Below, piece by piece: positions 13,798 to 21,840 of a stretch of 64,000 nt of DNA. The DNA lies in the NCBI RefSeq assembly GCF_014208105.1, contig NZ_JACHMQ010000001.1:5022001-5086000 (forward strand), given 5' to 3'. The notes under the pieces were generated by a model. It searched no databases. It was not told where the DNA came from and saw only the letters and a program-made list of their open reading frames with translations. This DNA is from Actinomadura coerulea (GTDB taxonomy: Bacteria > Actinomycetota > Actinomycetes > Streptosporangiales > Streptosporangiaceae). Positions within the stretch are counted from its first letter, which is position 1; each line of letters opens with the position of its first letter. A program made the position numbers and the translations under genes.

Positions 13798-16700
13798 AAC
13801 GGGGGGAAGCGACTTGGTGCCAGTCCGGTAGCAGGTCCTCTACCAGGGCTTCCGTTTCTGGTTGCAGGCCGTCGAACAGGGGGTCTCGGACTACGCGGCC
13901 GCGCAGCTCGTCCACGGCCACCTGGACCTGCGCGACGTCGCCGGTCGCGTGGGTGGCGCGGAGCAGGTCGCGCCACAGGCCCTCGTCCTCGGGGGCGAGC
14001 CGCAGCCCGGCGCGGGCCGCGCTCACCGCGCCGCGCGGGTCGCCCTCCTCCAGCCGCAGCACGACGAGGCGGTGCGCGACGTCGATGACCCGCGCGGGCG
14101 CCTCGAACTCCAGGTCGTGGTCGGCGAGCCAGGCGTACCGGCCGCGCGGGCGGTCGGCGAGGAGCGGGCCGCGGACCAGGTCCAGCGCGTACGCCATGTA
14201 GGCGGTCTCGGACGCGGGCTCGGCCGCCGACCGCCACACCAGCCAGCGGAACACGTTCAGGTCGACGCGCACCTCGGAGCCGAGCCGGATCCGGCCCCGG
14301 TCGTCGTAGTACAGGTTGGGTCGGCCGCGGGCGTCGCGGCCGAGCCAGTCCGACACGCGGGCCACGCACGCGTCGCGGACCCCGGCGCTGACGCCGCGCG
14401 GCCAGACCGCGCCGGACAGCACCGTCGGGTGGACGCCCTCCGGGTGCGCCGCGAGGTACACCAGCAGTTCCGTGCACAGCTCGCGGCGGGACTCGTCCAT
14501 CGGCCCCGGCGCGTCGACCTCGATGGGGCCGAGCAGCCGGACCTCCACCGACGACTCCTGCGCGGTCGGCGGCTCCTCGCCGCCGGCGAGGCCGGGCAGC
14601 TCCACCGGCTCCAGCCGGGCGGCCGTGCGGAACAGCTCGAAGACGCCCCGGTAGTCGTCGTCGCCGACGAGCTGCGCCTCGACGTCGAAGCCGAGCACGC
14701 CGGCCGTCAGGCGCCCGGCGGCGTCGACGTCCCACGTCCAGGTGGCGCCCTGCACGTCGCCGGGCACGAGGTAGCCGGCGGCCATCCGGGTGCCGGTGCG
14801 GGCCAGCGCGACGAGCCGGTCGGCCTCCCGCTCCGGGGGCTGGTCGGCCATGATCAGGTAGTGCGGCATCCACGCCTCGCCGAACACGCCCCGGCAGCGC
14901 CCGGTGAGCACCGAGTCGACGCCGGACGCGGCCAGCGCCTGCCGCACCTCCTCGCTGCGCCCCTCCAGCTCGGGCAGCGCCTCCTCCAGCGTCGGGACGG
15001 ACCGCACCCGGTCCGGGGCGATCTCCGCCAGGCCCTCGCCGAGCTCGGCGTCGAACCCGACGAGCGTGATCCGCATGTGGTCGGACCAGCGGTTGGTGGC
15101 CAGCTCCAGCGCGACCGCCGACAGCACGGCGCGGCGGGTCTCCTCGGGCCCGCGCAGCGCGATCAGCCCGTGCGCGGCCTCCAGGTCGACGAGGATGCGG
15201 CCGTTGTCGTTCGTGCCGATCGAGACCAGGCCGGGGTAGGGGGCGAGGACGTCGGCGAGGTCGGAGGCCTCCAGGCCCGGCAGGGCGTCGGCGCCGAGCC
15301 GCCACACCTGCCCGTCGTCGAACGCCTGCCAGGGCGCGGGCGGGTTCCGGTCGGCGGGCGCGATCCACAGGTCGAGGCTGCCGCGCCCGAGGTGCACGCC
15401 GTAGATGGTCGGCAGGGCGCGCCCGCCCGCCGCCATCGACTTGGACATGTGCCGGAGCCCCAGGTCGAGCAGCCGCGCCGCGTCGTCGTCGGCGCCGATC
15501 CGCAGCGCCCGCTCCGCCTCGACGGCCGCGCCCTCCGGCCGGACGATCATGTGCCCGAACGCGCGGTGCCACATCTGGGTGCGGCGCCGCCGGCCGAGCG
15601 CGCCGAGCACCCCGGCGGCGAGCAGCGACGCCGCCGCGAGGCCGTGCGGCCAGCTCACGTCGAACCTGTCGCCGGTCTCGCCCGAGGGCCTGTCCGCCCC
15701 GCCGCCGTCGTGCGCGGGCGCCTGCGCGGTCTCCGTCCGCTCCGGCCCCGGCTTCTCCGGCGCCGGCTTCTCCGACGCGGGCGCCTTCGGCTCGGTGTGC
15801 TGCGGCGCGGGGGTCGGCGAGGCCGTCGGCCGCGGGACGGCCGGCGGGGCCTGGGACGCGGGCGGCTGCGTCGGCGGCGCCTCGTGCGTGGGCGCCTCGT
15901 GCGTGGGCGGCTCGTGCGTGGGCGGCTGGTGCGTGGGCGGCTGGTGCGTGGGCGGCGCCTGGTGGGTCGGCGGTGCCTGGTGCGTGGGAGGCGTCTGCTG
16001 CTGCGCCGGCGGGGTGGGCTTCGGCGCCGCGGGCGGGGCCGGGTTCGGCCTGGCGGGCGCGTCGGGGACGGCGTGCCCGTGCTTGAAGTAGTCGTGGAGG
16101 TCCTTGGTGGGGATGACCTGCGCGTGCTTGGCGTCCGCGGGCATCTCCAGGATCCAGCCGGGACGGATCAGGCTCGCGATCGTCAGCCTCGTCCCGTCCG
16201 GCTGGACGTGGCCCTTGTTGAGCGAGTAGATCTCGTTGTAGCGGCGGCCCTCGCCGAGGCACTTCTCGGCGATCTCCCACAGGGACTCGTGGTGCCGGCC
16301 CTCGGGCGGATGCACCCGGTAGATCTTGGTGGTGGCGGCCTTCTCCGCCGGGTTCGCGGCGAGGTTCTCGGCGGCCGGGGCGGCGGCCGGCCGCTCCGGC
16401 GCCTCGGGGATCCGGTGGAACTCCGCCGCCTGCGGCTGCATCTGCACGGCGGGCGGACGCTGGGCCAGCCCGCCGGAGAGCGCCGGCATGATCGCGGTGG
16501 TGGCGGTGAACAGCAGCAGCACGGCCACCACGAGCCGGTGCACGAGCGACTGCGTCCCGCCCGCGAGCGGCACCCGCGCGGGGACGCCGACGCCGCGGAT
16601 CCCCGCGTACACCTCGACGACCACGCACGCCGCGAGCTGGATCCAGGCGAGCCACACCAGCACCACGAGGATGGCGATGAGCGAGCCCGGCCCCACCCTG

Positions 16701-16888
16701 TGCGTGAGGTCGGACGCGGACGGCACGTGGTCCGGGAGCGGCGAACCGAAGATCGTCAGCAGCGCGAACGGGACGCCGGCCATCAGCGCGGCGAGCAGGA
16801 CGAGCGCCCCGATCCCGGCCAGTACGTCGCCCGCGCTGCGCTGCCTCCGCACCCGGACGGGTGTCCTGCGCCCCTGCCGCGTCACCAT
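13796..16888 (-). CDS. Membrane LysM / winged-helix / BTAD protein of the tad locus
   Basis: A 1030-residue protein ending the tad operon. Predicted layout: basic N-terminus; membrane segments at about 21-46, 66-95 and 114-137; a LysM-like domain at about 188-250 (SLWEIAEKCLGEGRRYNEIYS, then IRPGWILEMP); a Pro/Thr/His-rich spacer at 273-390 with PPTHQ/PPTHE repeats; a fourth membrane segment at 411-433 followed by RRRR; a 440-770 region of unknown fold; an OmpR-type winged helix at about 781-877; and a bacterial transcriptional activator domain at 879-1025. Charge distribution places LysM outside and wHTH-BTAD in the cytoplasm. It could sense wall or pilus state and regulate transcription, but DNA binding is not demonstrated by sequence. 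Domain calls are from pattern only. Confidence 0.85.
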   Translation of the reverse strand: MVTRQGRRTPVRVRRQRSAGDVLAGIGALVLLAALMAGVPFALLTIFGSPLPDHVPSASDLTHRVGPGSLIAILVVLVWLAWIQLAACVVVEVYAGIRGVGVPARVPLAGGTQSLVHRLVVAVLLLFTATTAIMPALSGGLAQRPPAVQMQPQAAEFHRIPEAPERPAAAPAAENLAANPAEKAATTKIYRVHPPEGRHHESLWEIAEKCLGEGRRYNEIYSLNKGHVQPDGTRLTIASLIRPGWILEMPADAKHAQVIPTKDLHDYFKHGHAVPDAPARPNPAPPAAPKPTPPAQQQTPPTHQAPPTHQAPPTHQPPTHQPPTHEPPTHEAPTHEAPPTQPPASQAPPAVPRPTASPTPAPQHTEPKAPASEKPAPEKPGPERTETAQAPAHDGGGADRPSGETGDRFDVSWPHGLAAASLLAAGVLGALGRRRRTQMWHRAFGHMIVRPEGAAVEAERALRIGADDDAARLLDLGLRHMSKSMAAGGRALPTIYGVHLGRGSLDLWIAPADRNPPAPWQAFDDGQVWRLGADALPGLEASDLADVLAPYPGLVSIGTNDNGRILVDLEAAHGLIALRGPEETRRAVLSAVALELATNRWSDHMRITLVGFDAELGEGLAEIAPDRVRSVPTLEEALPELEGRSEEVRQALAASGVDSVLTGRCRGVFGEAWMPHYLIMADQPPEREADRLVALARTGTRMAAGYLVPGDVQGATWTWDVDAAGRLTAGVLGFDVEAQLVGDDDYRGVFELFRTAARLEPVELPGLAGGEEPPTAQESSVEVRLLGPIEVDAPGPMDESRRELCTELLVYLAAHPEGVHPTVLSGAVWPRGVSAGVRDACVARVSDWLGRDARGRPNLYYDDRGRIRLGSEVRVDLNVFRWLVWRSAAEPASETAYMAYALDLVRGPLLADRPRGRYAWLADHDLEFEAPARVIDVAHRLVVLRLEEGDPRGAVSAARAGLRLAPEDEGLWRDLLRATHATGDVAQVQVAVDELRGRVVRDPLFDGLQPETEALVEDLLPDWHQVASPR
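15871..15990 (-). repeat. Tandem PPTHQ/PPTHE-coding repeats
   Basis: About eight imperfect 15- to 18-base units encode residues ~300-340 of the LysM-BTAD protein, reading PPTHQ, APPTHQ, PPTHE, APTHE. The unit core on the plus strand is ctggtgcgtgggcgg or ctcgtgcgtgggcgg. They lie in the predicted wall-spanning linker. Confidence 0.85.
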
Positions 16889-16952
16889 CGCGCCCCTGCC
16901 GTTCTCCGGTCCCTGGACGTCGTCCTCATGGTAGATCTGTTCTCGCCGATGC

Positions 16953-17450
16953 TCACGGGTTGGTTCCTCCCGGTCCGCCCGTGACGGGGCGGGCGGTCGC
17001 GCTGGAGGTCATCTGGAACTCGCCGAAGCCCGGAATGATCCCGAGCAGCTGGGGCCGCACGCTGATCCGCACGCTGACGGCGACCTCCTGCTCGTCGGCG
17101 TCGCACTGCGACCCGGTCACCTGGTCGCTGTAGGAGGCCAGCAGGTCGCACGCCGCCGCGCGGGCCCTGCCGGGGTCGAGGACGGGCCTTCCGGTCCGCC
17201 GCAGGGCGTCGGTGTCGATCTGGTTCGCCCCGGCGCGGGCGGCCTGCTCGGCCATGTCCGCGGCGCGCTGCCGGGCGTGGATGGCGAGGCCGCCGTCCAC
17301 GAGCAGCCCGGCCAGCAGGATGACGACCGGGGTGAACAGCACCGTGTACATCGCGATCGTGCCGCGGTCGCGGCCGTCGCCCGCGGACCGTGCTCCCGGT
17401 GCGGGCCGTGTTCCCTTGCCCGCCCTCGTTCCCTCGCCCGCCCTCGTCAT
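16953..17450 (-). CDS. TadG-like pilus assembly protein
   Basis: A 165-residue protein with a basic Gly-rich N-terminus, then GTIAMYTVLFTPVVILLAGLLVDGG (about 30-54), the TadE/TadG-like N-terminal membrane helix, and RQRAADMAEQAARAGANQID, the characteristic heptad-rich segment behind it. Unlike the two genes upstream, it lacks Glu at +5 of the Gly junction, so it is TadG-like rather than a processed pseudopilin. Two cysteines (CDLL and QCDADE) may pair outside the cell. Start ATG 17450 overlaps the upstream stop as ATGA, giving translational coupling. A longer reading frame upstream is a shadow of the neighbouring gene. Confidence 0.85.
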   Translation of the reverse strand: MTRAGEGTRAGKGTRPAPGARSAGDGRDRGTIAMYTVLFTPVVILLAGLLVDGGLAIHARQRAADMAEQAARAGANQIDTDALRRTGRPVLDPGRARAAACDLLASYSDQVTGSQCDADEQEVAVSVRISVRPQLLGIIPGFGEFQMTSSATARPVTGGPGGTNP

Positions 17451-17950
17451 GGCGCGCCCTCCTGCGGCTCGCCGTCCTGAGGCTCGCCGTCCTGAGGCTC
17501 GCCGTCCTGCGGCTCGCCGTCCGTCCCGCGGAAGGTGTAGGTGTCCACGGGCGCGATCGCGTGCCCCTGGAGCCGCTTGCTGCCGGGCAGCCCGATGAAC
17601 GCCAGGTCGCCGAGGTCGACGTCGCAGGTGATGGTCACGCCGACGCTGCCGCCCGGCTCCCAGCGGGACACGTCGGTCTGCACGGAGGGGCCGCCCGAGC
17701 ACCAGGAGGTGCCGCGCAGCCCGGCGGACGCCGTGTCGGCGGCTAGGCTCTGCGCGGCACCGGCGCTGCGGGCGATGGACGCGGCGCGGGCGGCGTCGCG
17801 GGCCGCGCCGTCCACCTGGCTCTTGGCGTCCACCATCCGGCCGGCGCCCGCGAGGAACAGCAGGAACGCGACGAAGATGGGCGTGACGAGGACCATCTCC
17901 AGCGACATGGAACCGCCGTCGGCGGCGGGACGCGGCACGCGGGCCCCCAT
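17447..17950 (-). CDS. TadE-like pseudopilin with C-terminal pentapeptide repeats
   Basis: A 167-residue protein with a class III prepilin-type junction: G13 followed by SMSLE, Glu at +5, then a hydrophobic helix (MVLVTPIFVAFLLFLAGAG). The body has two cysteines (WCSGG and ITCDV). The extreme C-terminus is four tandem GEPQD units encoded by exact-length 15-base repeats, unusual for TadE. It overlaps the upstream gene by one base (TGATG) and the downstream gene by ATGA, so it sits mid-operon. Likely a minor pilin or assembly factor of the Flp pilus, exposed outside the membrane. Confidence 0.85.
   Translation of the reverse strand: MGARVPRPAADGGSMSLEMVLVTPIFVAFLLFLAGAGRMVDAKSQVDGAARDAARAASIARSAGAAQSLAADTASAGLRGTSWCSGGPSVQTDVSRWEPGGSVGVTITCDVDLGDLAFIGLPGSKRLQGHAIAPVDTYTFRGTDGEPQDGEPQDGEPQDGEPQEGAP
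17461..17520 (-). repeat. Four 15-base tandem repeats (GEPQD)
   Basis: Plus-strand units 17461-17475, 17476-17490, 17491-17505 and 17506-17520 read cctgMggctcgccgt with M being c or a. They keep frame and encode GEPQD four times at the TadE C-terminus. Copy number could vary by slippage without frameshift. Confidence 0.92.
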
Positions 17951-18387
17951 CAGCCGGCCCCCCGCTGGCACGCCGTCCCGGACCCGGCGTCGGGACGGAA
18001 GCACTCGATCGGGCCCTGCGAGCGCTGCGACACGTGGAACCTCATGAACGGCACGACCTGGACGGCGTCGCCGCTGACCTCGACCCAGCGCTCGTCGTTC
18101 TCCTCGCCCGCCCTGACCTGGAGCCCGTCGAGCAGGTTCGGCCCGATCTCGCGCACGCTGCCGGACGCCTTCGCGGTCGCCTCGCCCTCCCAGCCGCCGC
18201 CGACCGGGGAGGTGCGCGCGACGCGGGCGCCCGACTGCGCCGCCGCGAGGGCGACGTGCCGGGCGTGGAAGACCATGGCGAACTGCACCGCGGCGAGCAT
18301 CATCATGATGAGGACCGGGGTGAGCAGCGCCCACTCCATCGACGAGGCGCCCGCGTCGGCGGAGGCTCCGGGTTCCCTGGGCCGCAC
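17950..18387 (-). CDS. TadE-like pseudopilin
   Basis: A 145-residue protein starting at GTG 18387, five bases behind the Flp stop. G13 followed by ASSME gives a prepilin-peptidase junction with Glu at +5, and LLTPVLIMMMLAAVQFAMVF is the pilin-like helix. A conserved ARHVALAAAQSGARVAR segment follows. Two cysteines (ECFR and TACQ) lie near the C-terminus. The N-terminal extension of the longer reading frame is out-of-frame translation of the Flp gene and is rejected. It probably acts with the second TadE in Flp pilus assembly. Confidence 0.85.
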   Translation of the reverse strand: MRPREPGASADAGASSMEWALLTPVLIMMMLAAVQFAMVFHARHVALAAAQSGARVARTSPVGGGWEGEATAKASGSVREIGPNLLDGLQVRAGEENDERWVEVSGDAVQVVPFMRFHVSQRSQGPIECFRPDAGSGTACQRGAG

Positions 18388-18392
18388 GGCGC

Positions 18393-18614
18393 TCAGCCCG
18401 TGTTGATGCTGTTGGCCTTGTCCTGGATCTTCTTCTGGATCACCGCCCCGATCGTGATCGCGATCAGCGCGAGGATCGCGGTGATGATCGCCCATTCGAT
18501 CGCGGACGCGCCGCGGCACCGCTCCTCCTCGTCTCGCAACCGCGCCAGGCGGGTGCCGAGCAGGGCGCGCAAGTAGACGACGGCCGGGTCGTTCAGGGGA
18601 TTGAGCGGACTCAT
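18393..18614 (-). CDS. flp: Flp-type pilin
   Basis: A 73-residue pilin precursor. A 35-residue hydrophilic leader ends in RCRG, followed by ASAIEWAIITAILALIAITIG: cleavage after G35 puts Glu at +5, the class IVb rule. The mature peptide (~38 residues) is almost all hydrophobic helix plus a short polar tail (KKIQDKANSINTG). The leader is long for an Flp pilin but usual in actinobacteria. It lies between tadC and the first tadE on the same strand. It is the predicted major subunit of the pilus; no prepilin peptidase gene is in this window. Confidence 0.88.
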   Translation of the reverse strand: MSPLNPLNDPAVVYLRALLGTRLARLRDEEERCRGASAIEWAIITAILALIAITIGAVIQKKIQDKANSINTG

Positions 18615-18666
18615 CGTGACATCTCCAGGGGGCGTTGCCGGGGAACGGGTCGGGGACGGTTCGGGG

Positions 18667-19584
18667 TCATGAGGCCAGCACCCGCATCAGCGCCGGATAG
18701 GCGAGGAAGATCAGGAAGCCGGCGCACAGGAACAGCTGCGCGATGAGCATCGACTGGGAGCGCTCGCCCGCCTTGCCCTCCAGCTCCGACAGCTCGCGGC
18801 TGCGCATCGTCGCGGCGCGGGCGGCGAGGGACTTGCGGACCTGGGCGCCGTCGTCGGACACCAGCGCGAGCGCGCCCGCGAGGTCGCGCAGCTCGGCGAT
18901 GTCGACCTCCTCGCCGAGCCCGCCGAGCGCCTGCCAGGGGGTCTGGCCGGTGATGCGGGCGTTGGACAGGGCGTCGCGGATGCGGTGCATGGCCCAGCCC
19001 TCGCCCACGTTCGAGGCGGTCATCAGCGCCTCGGGGACGCCGCGGCCGCCCGCGAGGTTCATCGAGACCAGGTCGAGGAAGGCGCCGACGACGTGCCGGA
19101 AGTCCTGCCGGCGCGACTGCGCCTCCTGCCGGAGCTGCATGTCGGGGAAGAAGAAGAACAGGCCGGCGAACAGCACGCAGATCCACACCGGGACGGCGAC
19201 CGACGAGCCGAGCCCGAGCAGCGTGAAGTAGGCGACGATCAGCGGGATGAACAGCAGCGCGGCGGCGGGCAGCAGGAACTTGGTGGCCAGGAACGCCTCC
19301 AGCGACCGCTCGGTGATCGCCAGGTCGGCGCGGACCGACCGCAGCCGCCAGCCGCGCGCCTCGCAGAAGTGCGCCAGCTCCCGTCCGATCTTCGCCCGCG
19401 TCCCGCCGACCCGCTCCAGCCCCGGCGAGGCCGTCCCGGCCCGCTGCTGCTCCAGGTCGCGGCGGCGGGCGGCGTCGAGCGCCGCCATCCGCGCGGCGAG
19501 ACCCGGACGCGAGGGGAACAGCGCCCGGAAGAGCACGTACACGCCGAAGCCGACGACGGCTCCGGCGATCATCGCGGCGTTCAC
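18667..19584 (-). CDS. tadC: TadC-type pilus platform protein
   Basis: A 305-residue GspF/TadC membrane protein of the Flp pilus motor. It has an N-terminal membrane segment, a pair of helices around LLPAAALLFIPLIVAYFTLLG and SVAVPVWICVLFAGLFFFFPD, a cytoplasmic T2SSF domain (LDLVSMNLAGGRGVPEAL, ISN-type ALSNARITGQTPW), and a C-terminal helix. GTG 19584 overlaps the tadB stop as GTGA, which sets the start; the much longer open frame upstream is shadow translation of tadB. It works with TadB and the TadA ATPase at the inner face of the membrane. Confidence 0.9.
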   Translation of the reverse strand: MNAAMIAGAVVGFGVYVLFRALFPSRPGLAARMAALDAARRRDLEQQRAGTASPGLERVGGTRAKIGRELAHFCEARGWRLRSVRADLAITERSLEAFLATKFLLPAAALLFIPLIVAYFTLLGLGSSVAVPVWICVLFAGLFFFFPDMQLRQEAQSRRQDFRHVVGAFLDLVSMNLAGGRGVPEALMTASNVGEGWAMHRIRDALSNARITGQTPWQALGGLGEEVDIAELRDLAGALALVSDDGAQVRKSLAARAATMRSRELSELEGKAGERSQSMLIAQLFLCAGFLIFLAYPALMRVLAS

Positions 19585-20519
19585 GGGGCGCCACCGCCCT
19601 CGGCCGTCCGGCCCTGCCAGCCCGCGACGGTGCTCGGCACCTCGCCGGGCACGCCCGGCTGGGCGGCCCCGCGCGGCTCGCTGAGGAAGCGTCCGGGCAT
19701 CTCGTACCGCGACAGGCGGCGCAGCCACAGGAACGCGGCGCCGTACAGGGCGACGACGATGCACAGGACGAGCTGCCCGAGCACGTCGTCGTACGGCTCG
19801 ACGTAGGAGTGGTTGAACACGGCGAGCGCCAGGGCCGTCCCGACGGAGACGGCGACGACGATCCGGACGCTGCGCCGGGTCGCGCGGCGGTCGGCCTCCA
19901 CGCGGCGGCGCATGTCCAGCTCGGCGCGGGCCGAGTCGGCGAGGGCGCCCAGCATGTCGCGCAGGCCGGGGCCGCGCAGCTTGGCGTTCAGGATGAGGGC
20001 GGCGATGACCAGGTCGGCGGACGGGTCGTCCAGGTCGTCGGCGAAGCGGCGCAGCGCCTCCGGCATCGGGACGCGGGTGTGCAGCCGGTCGACGAGGTTG
20101 CGCAGCGGCTGCTGGAGGGCGGGCGCGGCGGCGCGCTGGGAGGCGGGGATGGCCTGCTCCAGCCCGACGGCGCCGGCGATGGTGTCGCGGAGCGACTCCG
20201 TCCACGCGGCGAGGGCCTCCAGCCGCGCCATGCCCTTGCGCTCCTCGGCGGCGCCGCCCGCCAGGCCGTTCCAGGCGAGGACGAGCGCGGCGGTGCCGCC
20301 GGCGGCGATCGGCCAGCGCGTCACGATCAGCACGACGGTGCCGATGATGACGGCGAGGGCGGTGCGGGTGGTGAGGGTGCGGACCAGGTCCTCCCGGCTG
20401 CGGCCGCGGGCGGGCCCGCGGCGCGGCGGCAGCCCGCGCATCGCGACGACCAGCAGGAGGAGGCCGCCGCCGACCGCGGCGCCGGTGACGACGGCGAGCA
20501 TCACGTCCGGCGCGAACAT
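19581..20519 (-). CDS. tadB: TadB-type pilus platform protein
   Basis: A 312-residue GspF-like membrane protein, partner of TadC. It has N-terminal membrane segments (MLAVVTGAAVGGGLLLLVVAM and LAVIIGTVVLIVTRW), the cytoplasmic helical T2SSF domain containing LEALAAWTESLRDTIAGAVGLEQAI and ALILNAKLRGPGLRDMLGAL, and two C-terminal membrane segments. The gene follows tadA after 19 bases and is coupled to tadC by a GTGA overlap. Together with TadC it forms the platform rotated by the TadA ATPase. Confidence 0.9.
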   Translation of the reverse strand: MFAPDVMLAVVTGAAVGGGLLLLVVAMRGLPPRRGPARGRSREDLVRTLTTRTALAVIIGTVVLIVTRWPIAAGGTAALVLAWNGLAGGAAEERKGMARLEALAAWTESLRDTIAGAVGLEQAIPASQRAAAPALQQPLRNLVDRLHTRVPMPEALRRFADDLDDPSADLVIAALILNAKLRGPGLRDMLGALADSARAELDMRRRVEADRRATRRSVRIVVAVSVGTALALAVFNHSYVEPYDDVLGQLVLCIVVALYGAAFLWLRRLSRYEMPGRFLSEPRGAAQPGVPGEVPSTVAGWQGRTAEGGGAP

Positions 20520-20538
20520 CAGGCGTCACCCCCGCGCG

Positions 20539-21840
20539 TCACCAGGCGCCTCCGGCGGACGGGTCGTAGCCGTGCTCGACGAGGTCGGCGACGCACGCGA
20601 TCGGGGCGGCGGGGACGGCGTATCCGGCCGGTCCGAGCGCGAAGATCTCCGAGGACAGCACGCGCCCGTCCACGCCGGTGACCTCCCGGACGCTGGCCAC
20701 GTAGCGGCGCAGCCGCCCGCCGGAGGCGTACTCGTTGCGCTTCTCGATGAACACGACGAAGTCGATCGCGCCCGCGATCAGCATGTGGGTCGCCTCGACG
20801 GGCAGCCGTTCCTCCGCCTGGATCGCGTACGTGGCGACGCGGTTGAAGACCTCCGCCGAGGAGTTGGCGTGGATCGTCGACAGGGACCCGTCGTTGCCCT
20901 GCGTCATCGCGTTCAGCATCGTGACGATCTCGTCGCCGAGCACCTCGCCGACGATCACACGGGACGGGTTCATCCGCAGCGACCGGCGGACCAGCTCGGC
21001 CATCGAGATCGCGCCCTGGCCCTCGGAGTTCGGCAGCCGCTGCTCGAAGGCGACGCAGTTCGGGTGCAGCTCGGGGAACGCGTCGAGGCCGAGTTCGAGG
21101 GCGCGCTCGACGGTGATCAGCCGCTCGTGCGGCGGGATCTCGTTGGCGACGGCGCGCAGCAGCGTCGTCTTCCCCGCGTTGGTCGCACCCGCGATCATGA
21201 TGTTCTTGCGGGCGTGCACGGCGGCGCGGAAGAACTGCCCGACCTCCTGCGTGATCGTGCCGTTGCCGACCAGGTCGGCGAGGAACACCTTGCCGAGGCG
21301 GGCGCGGCGGATCGACAGCGCGGGGCGGACGGTCACGTCCATCACCGCCGACAGCCGCGACCCGTCCGGGAGGCGCAGGTCCAGCTGCGGGTTCGCGGTG
21401 TCGAACGGGCGCGAGGACAGCCCGCTGTAGGCGGCGAGGATCTGGATCAGCTCGACCAGCTCCTCGTCGCTCTCGGCGACGGGCTCGCCCATCGCCTCGC
21501 GGCCGTCGGCGAAACCGAGGAACACGCGGTCGCAGCCGTTGATGTCGATGTTCTCGATCTCGGGGTCCTCCAGCAGCGGCTGGAGCCGGCCGACGCCGAA
21601 CAGGGCGGCATGCACGCCGGCGGCGAGGGCCTCCTCCTCTTCGGCGTTCGGCGGCCGGCGCCCCGAGGTGATCTCGCCGCGCGCGAACTCCTCCAGCACC
21701 TGGCCGATCAGGGCGCGGGCGAACTGCCGCTCGTCCTCCCCGGACATCGACGGCAGCCCGTTGGCGGCGTCCAGCCGGCGCTGCCGGGCCAGCCGGTCGC
21801 CGACCTCCTGGCGGAGACGTTTGACCAGAGCGTGGTCCAT
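20539..21840 (-). CDS. tadA: TadA/CpaF-type secretion ATPase
   Basis: A 433-residue type II/IV secretion ATPase powering Flp pilus assembly. An N-terminal helical domain leads to the PAS-like part (DPEIENIDINGCDRVFL), then Walker A GATNAGKTT (about 218-226), the Asp box region (ERALELGLDAFPELHPN), Walker B RVIVGEV and the His box (GSLSTIHANS). All motifs needed for ATP hydrolysis are intact. The start codon directly abuts the stop of the CpaE-like gene. No sign of a second motor for retraction, as usual in Tad systems. Confidence 0.93.
   Translation of the reverse strand: MDHALVKRLRQEVGDRLARQRRLDAANGLPSMSGEDERQFARALIGQVLEEFARGEITSGRRPPNAEEEEALAAGVHAALFGVGRLQPLLEDPEIENIDINGCDRVFLGFADGREAMGEPVAESDEELVELIQILAAYSGLSSRPFDTANPQLDLRLPDGSRLSAVMDVTVRPALSIRRARLGKVFLADLVGNGTITQEVGQFFRAAVHARKNIMIAGATNAGKTTLLRAVANEIPPHERLITVERALELGLDAFPELHPNCVAFEQRLPNSEGQGAISMAELVRRSLRMNPSRVIVGEVLGDEIVTMLNAMTQGNDGSLSTIHANSSAEVFNRVATYAIQAEERLPVEATHMLIAGAIDFVVFIEKRNEYASGGRLRRYVASVREVTGVDGRVLSSEIFALGPAGYAVPAAPIACVADLVEHGYDPSAGGAW

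Noticed and set aside
17461-17520. Short direct repeats considered as a CRISPR-like array
   Set aside because: Units are contiguous without spacers and encode an in-frame pentapeptide repeat inside a gene; no cas genes present.
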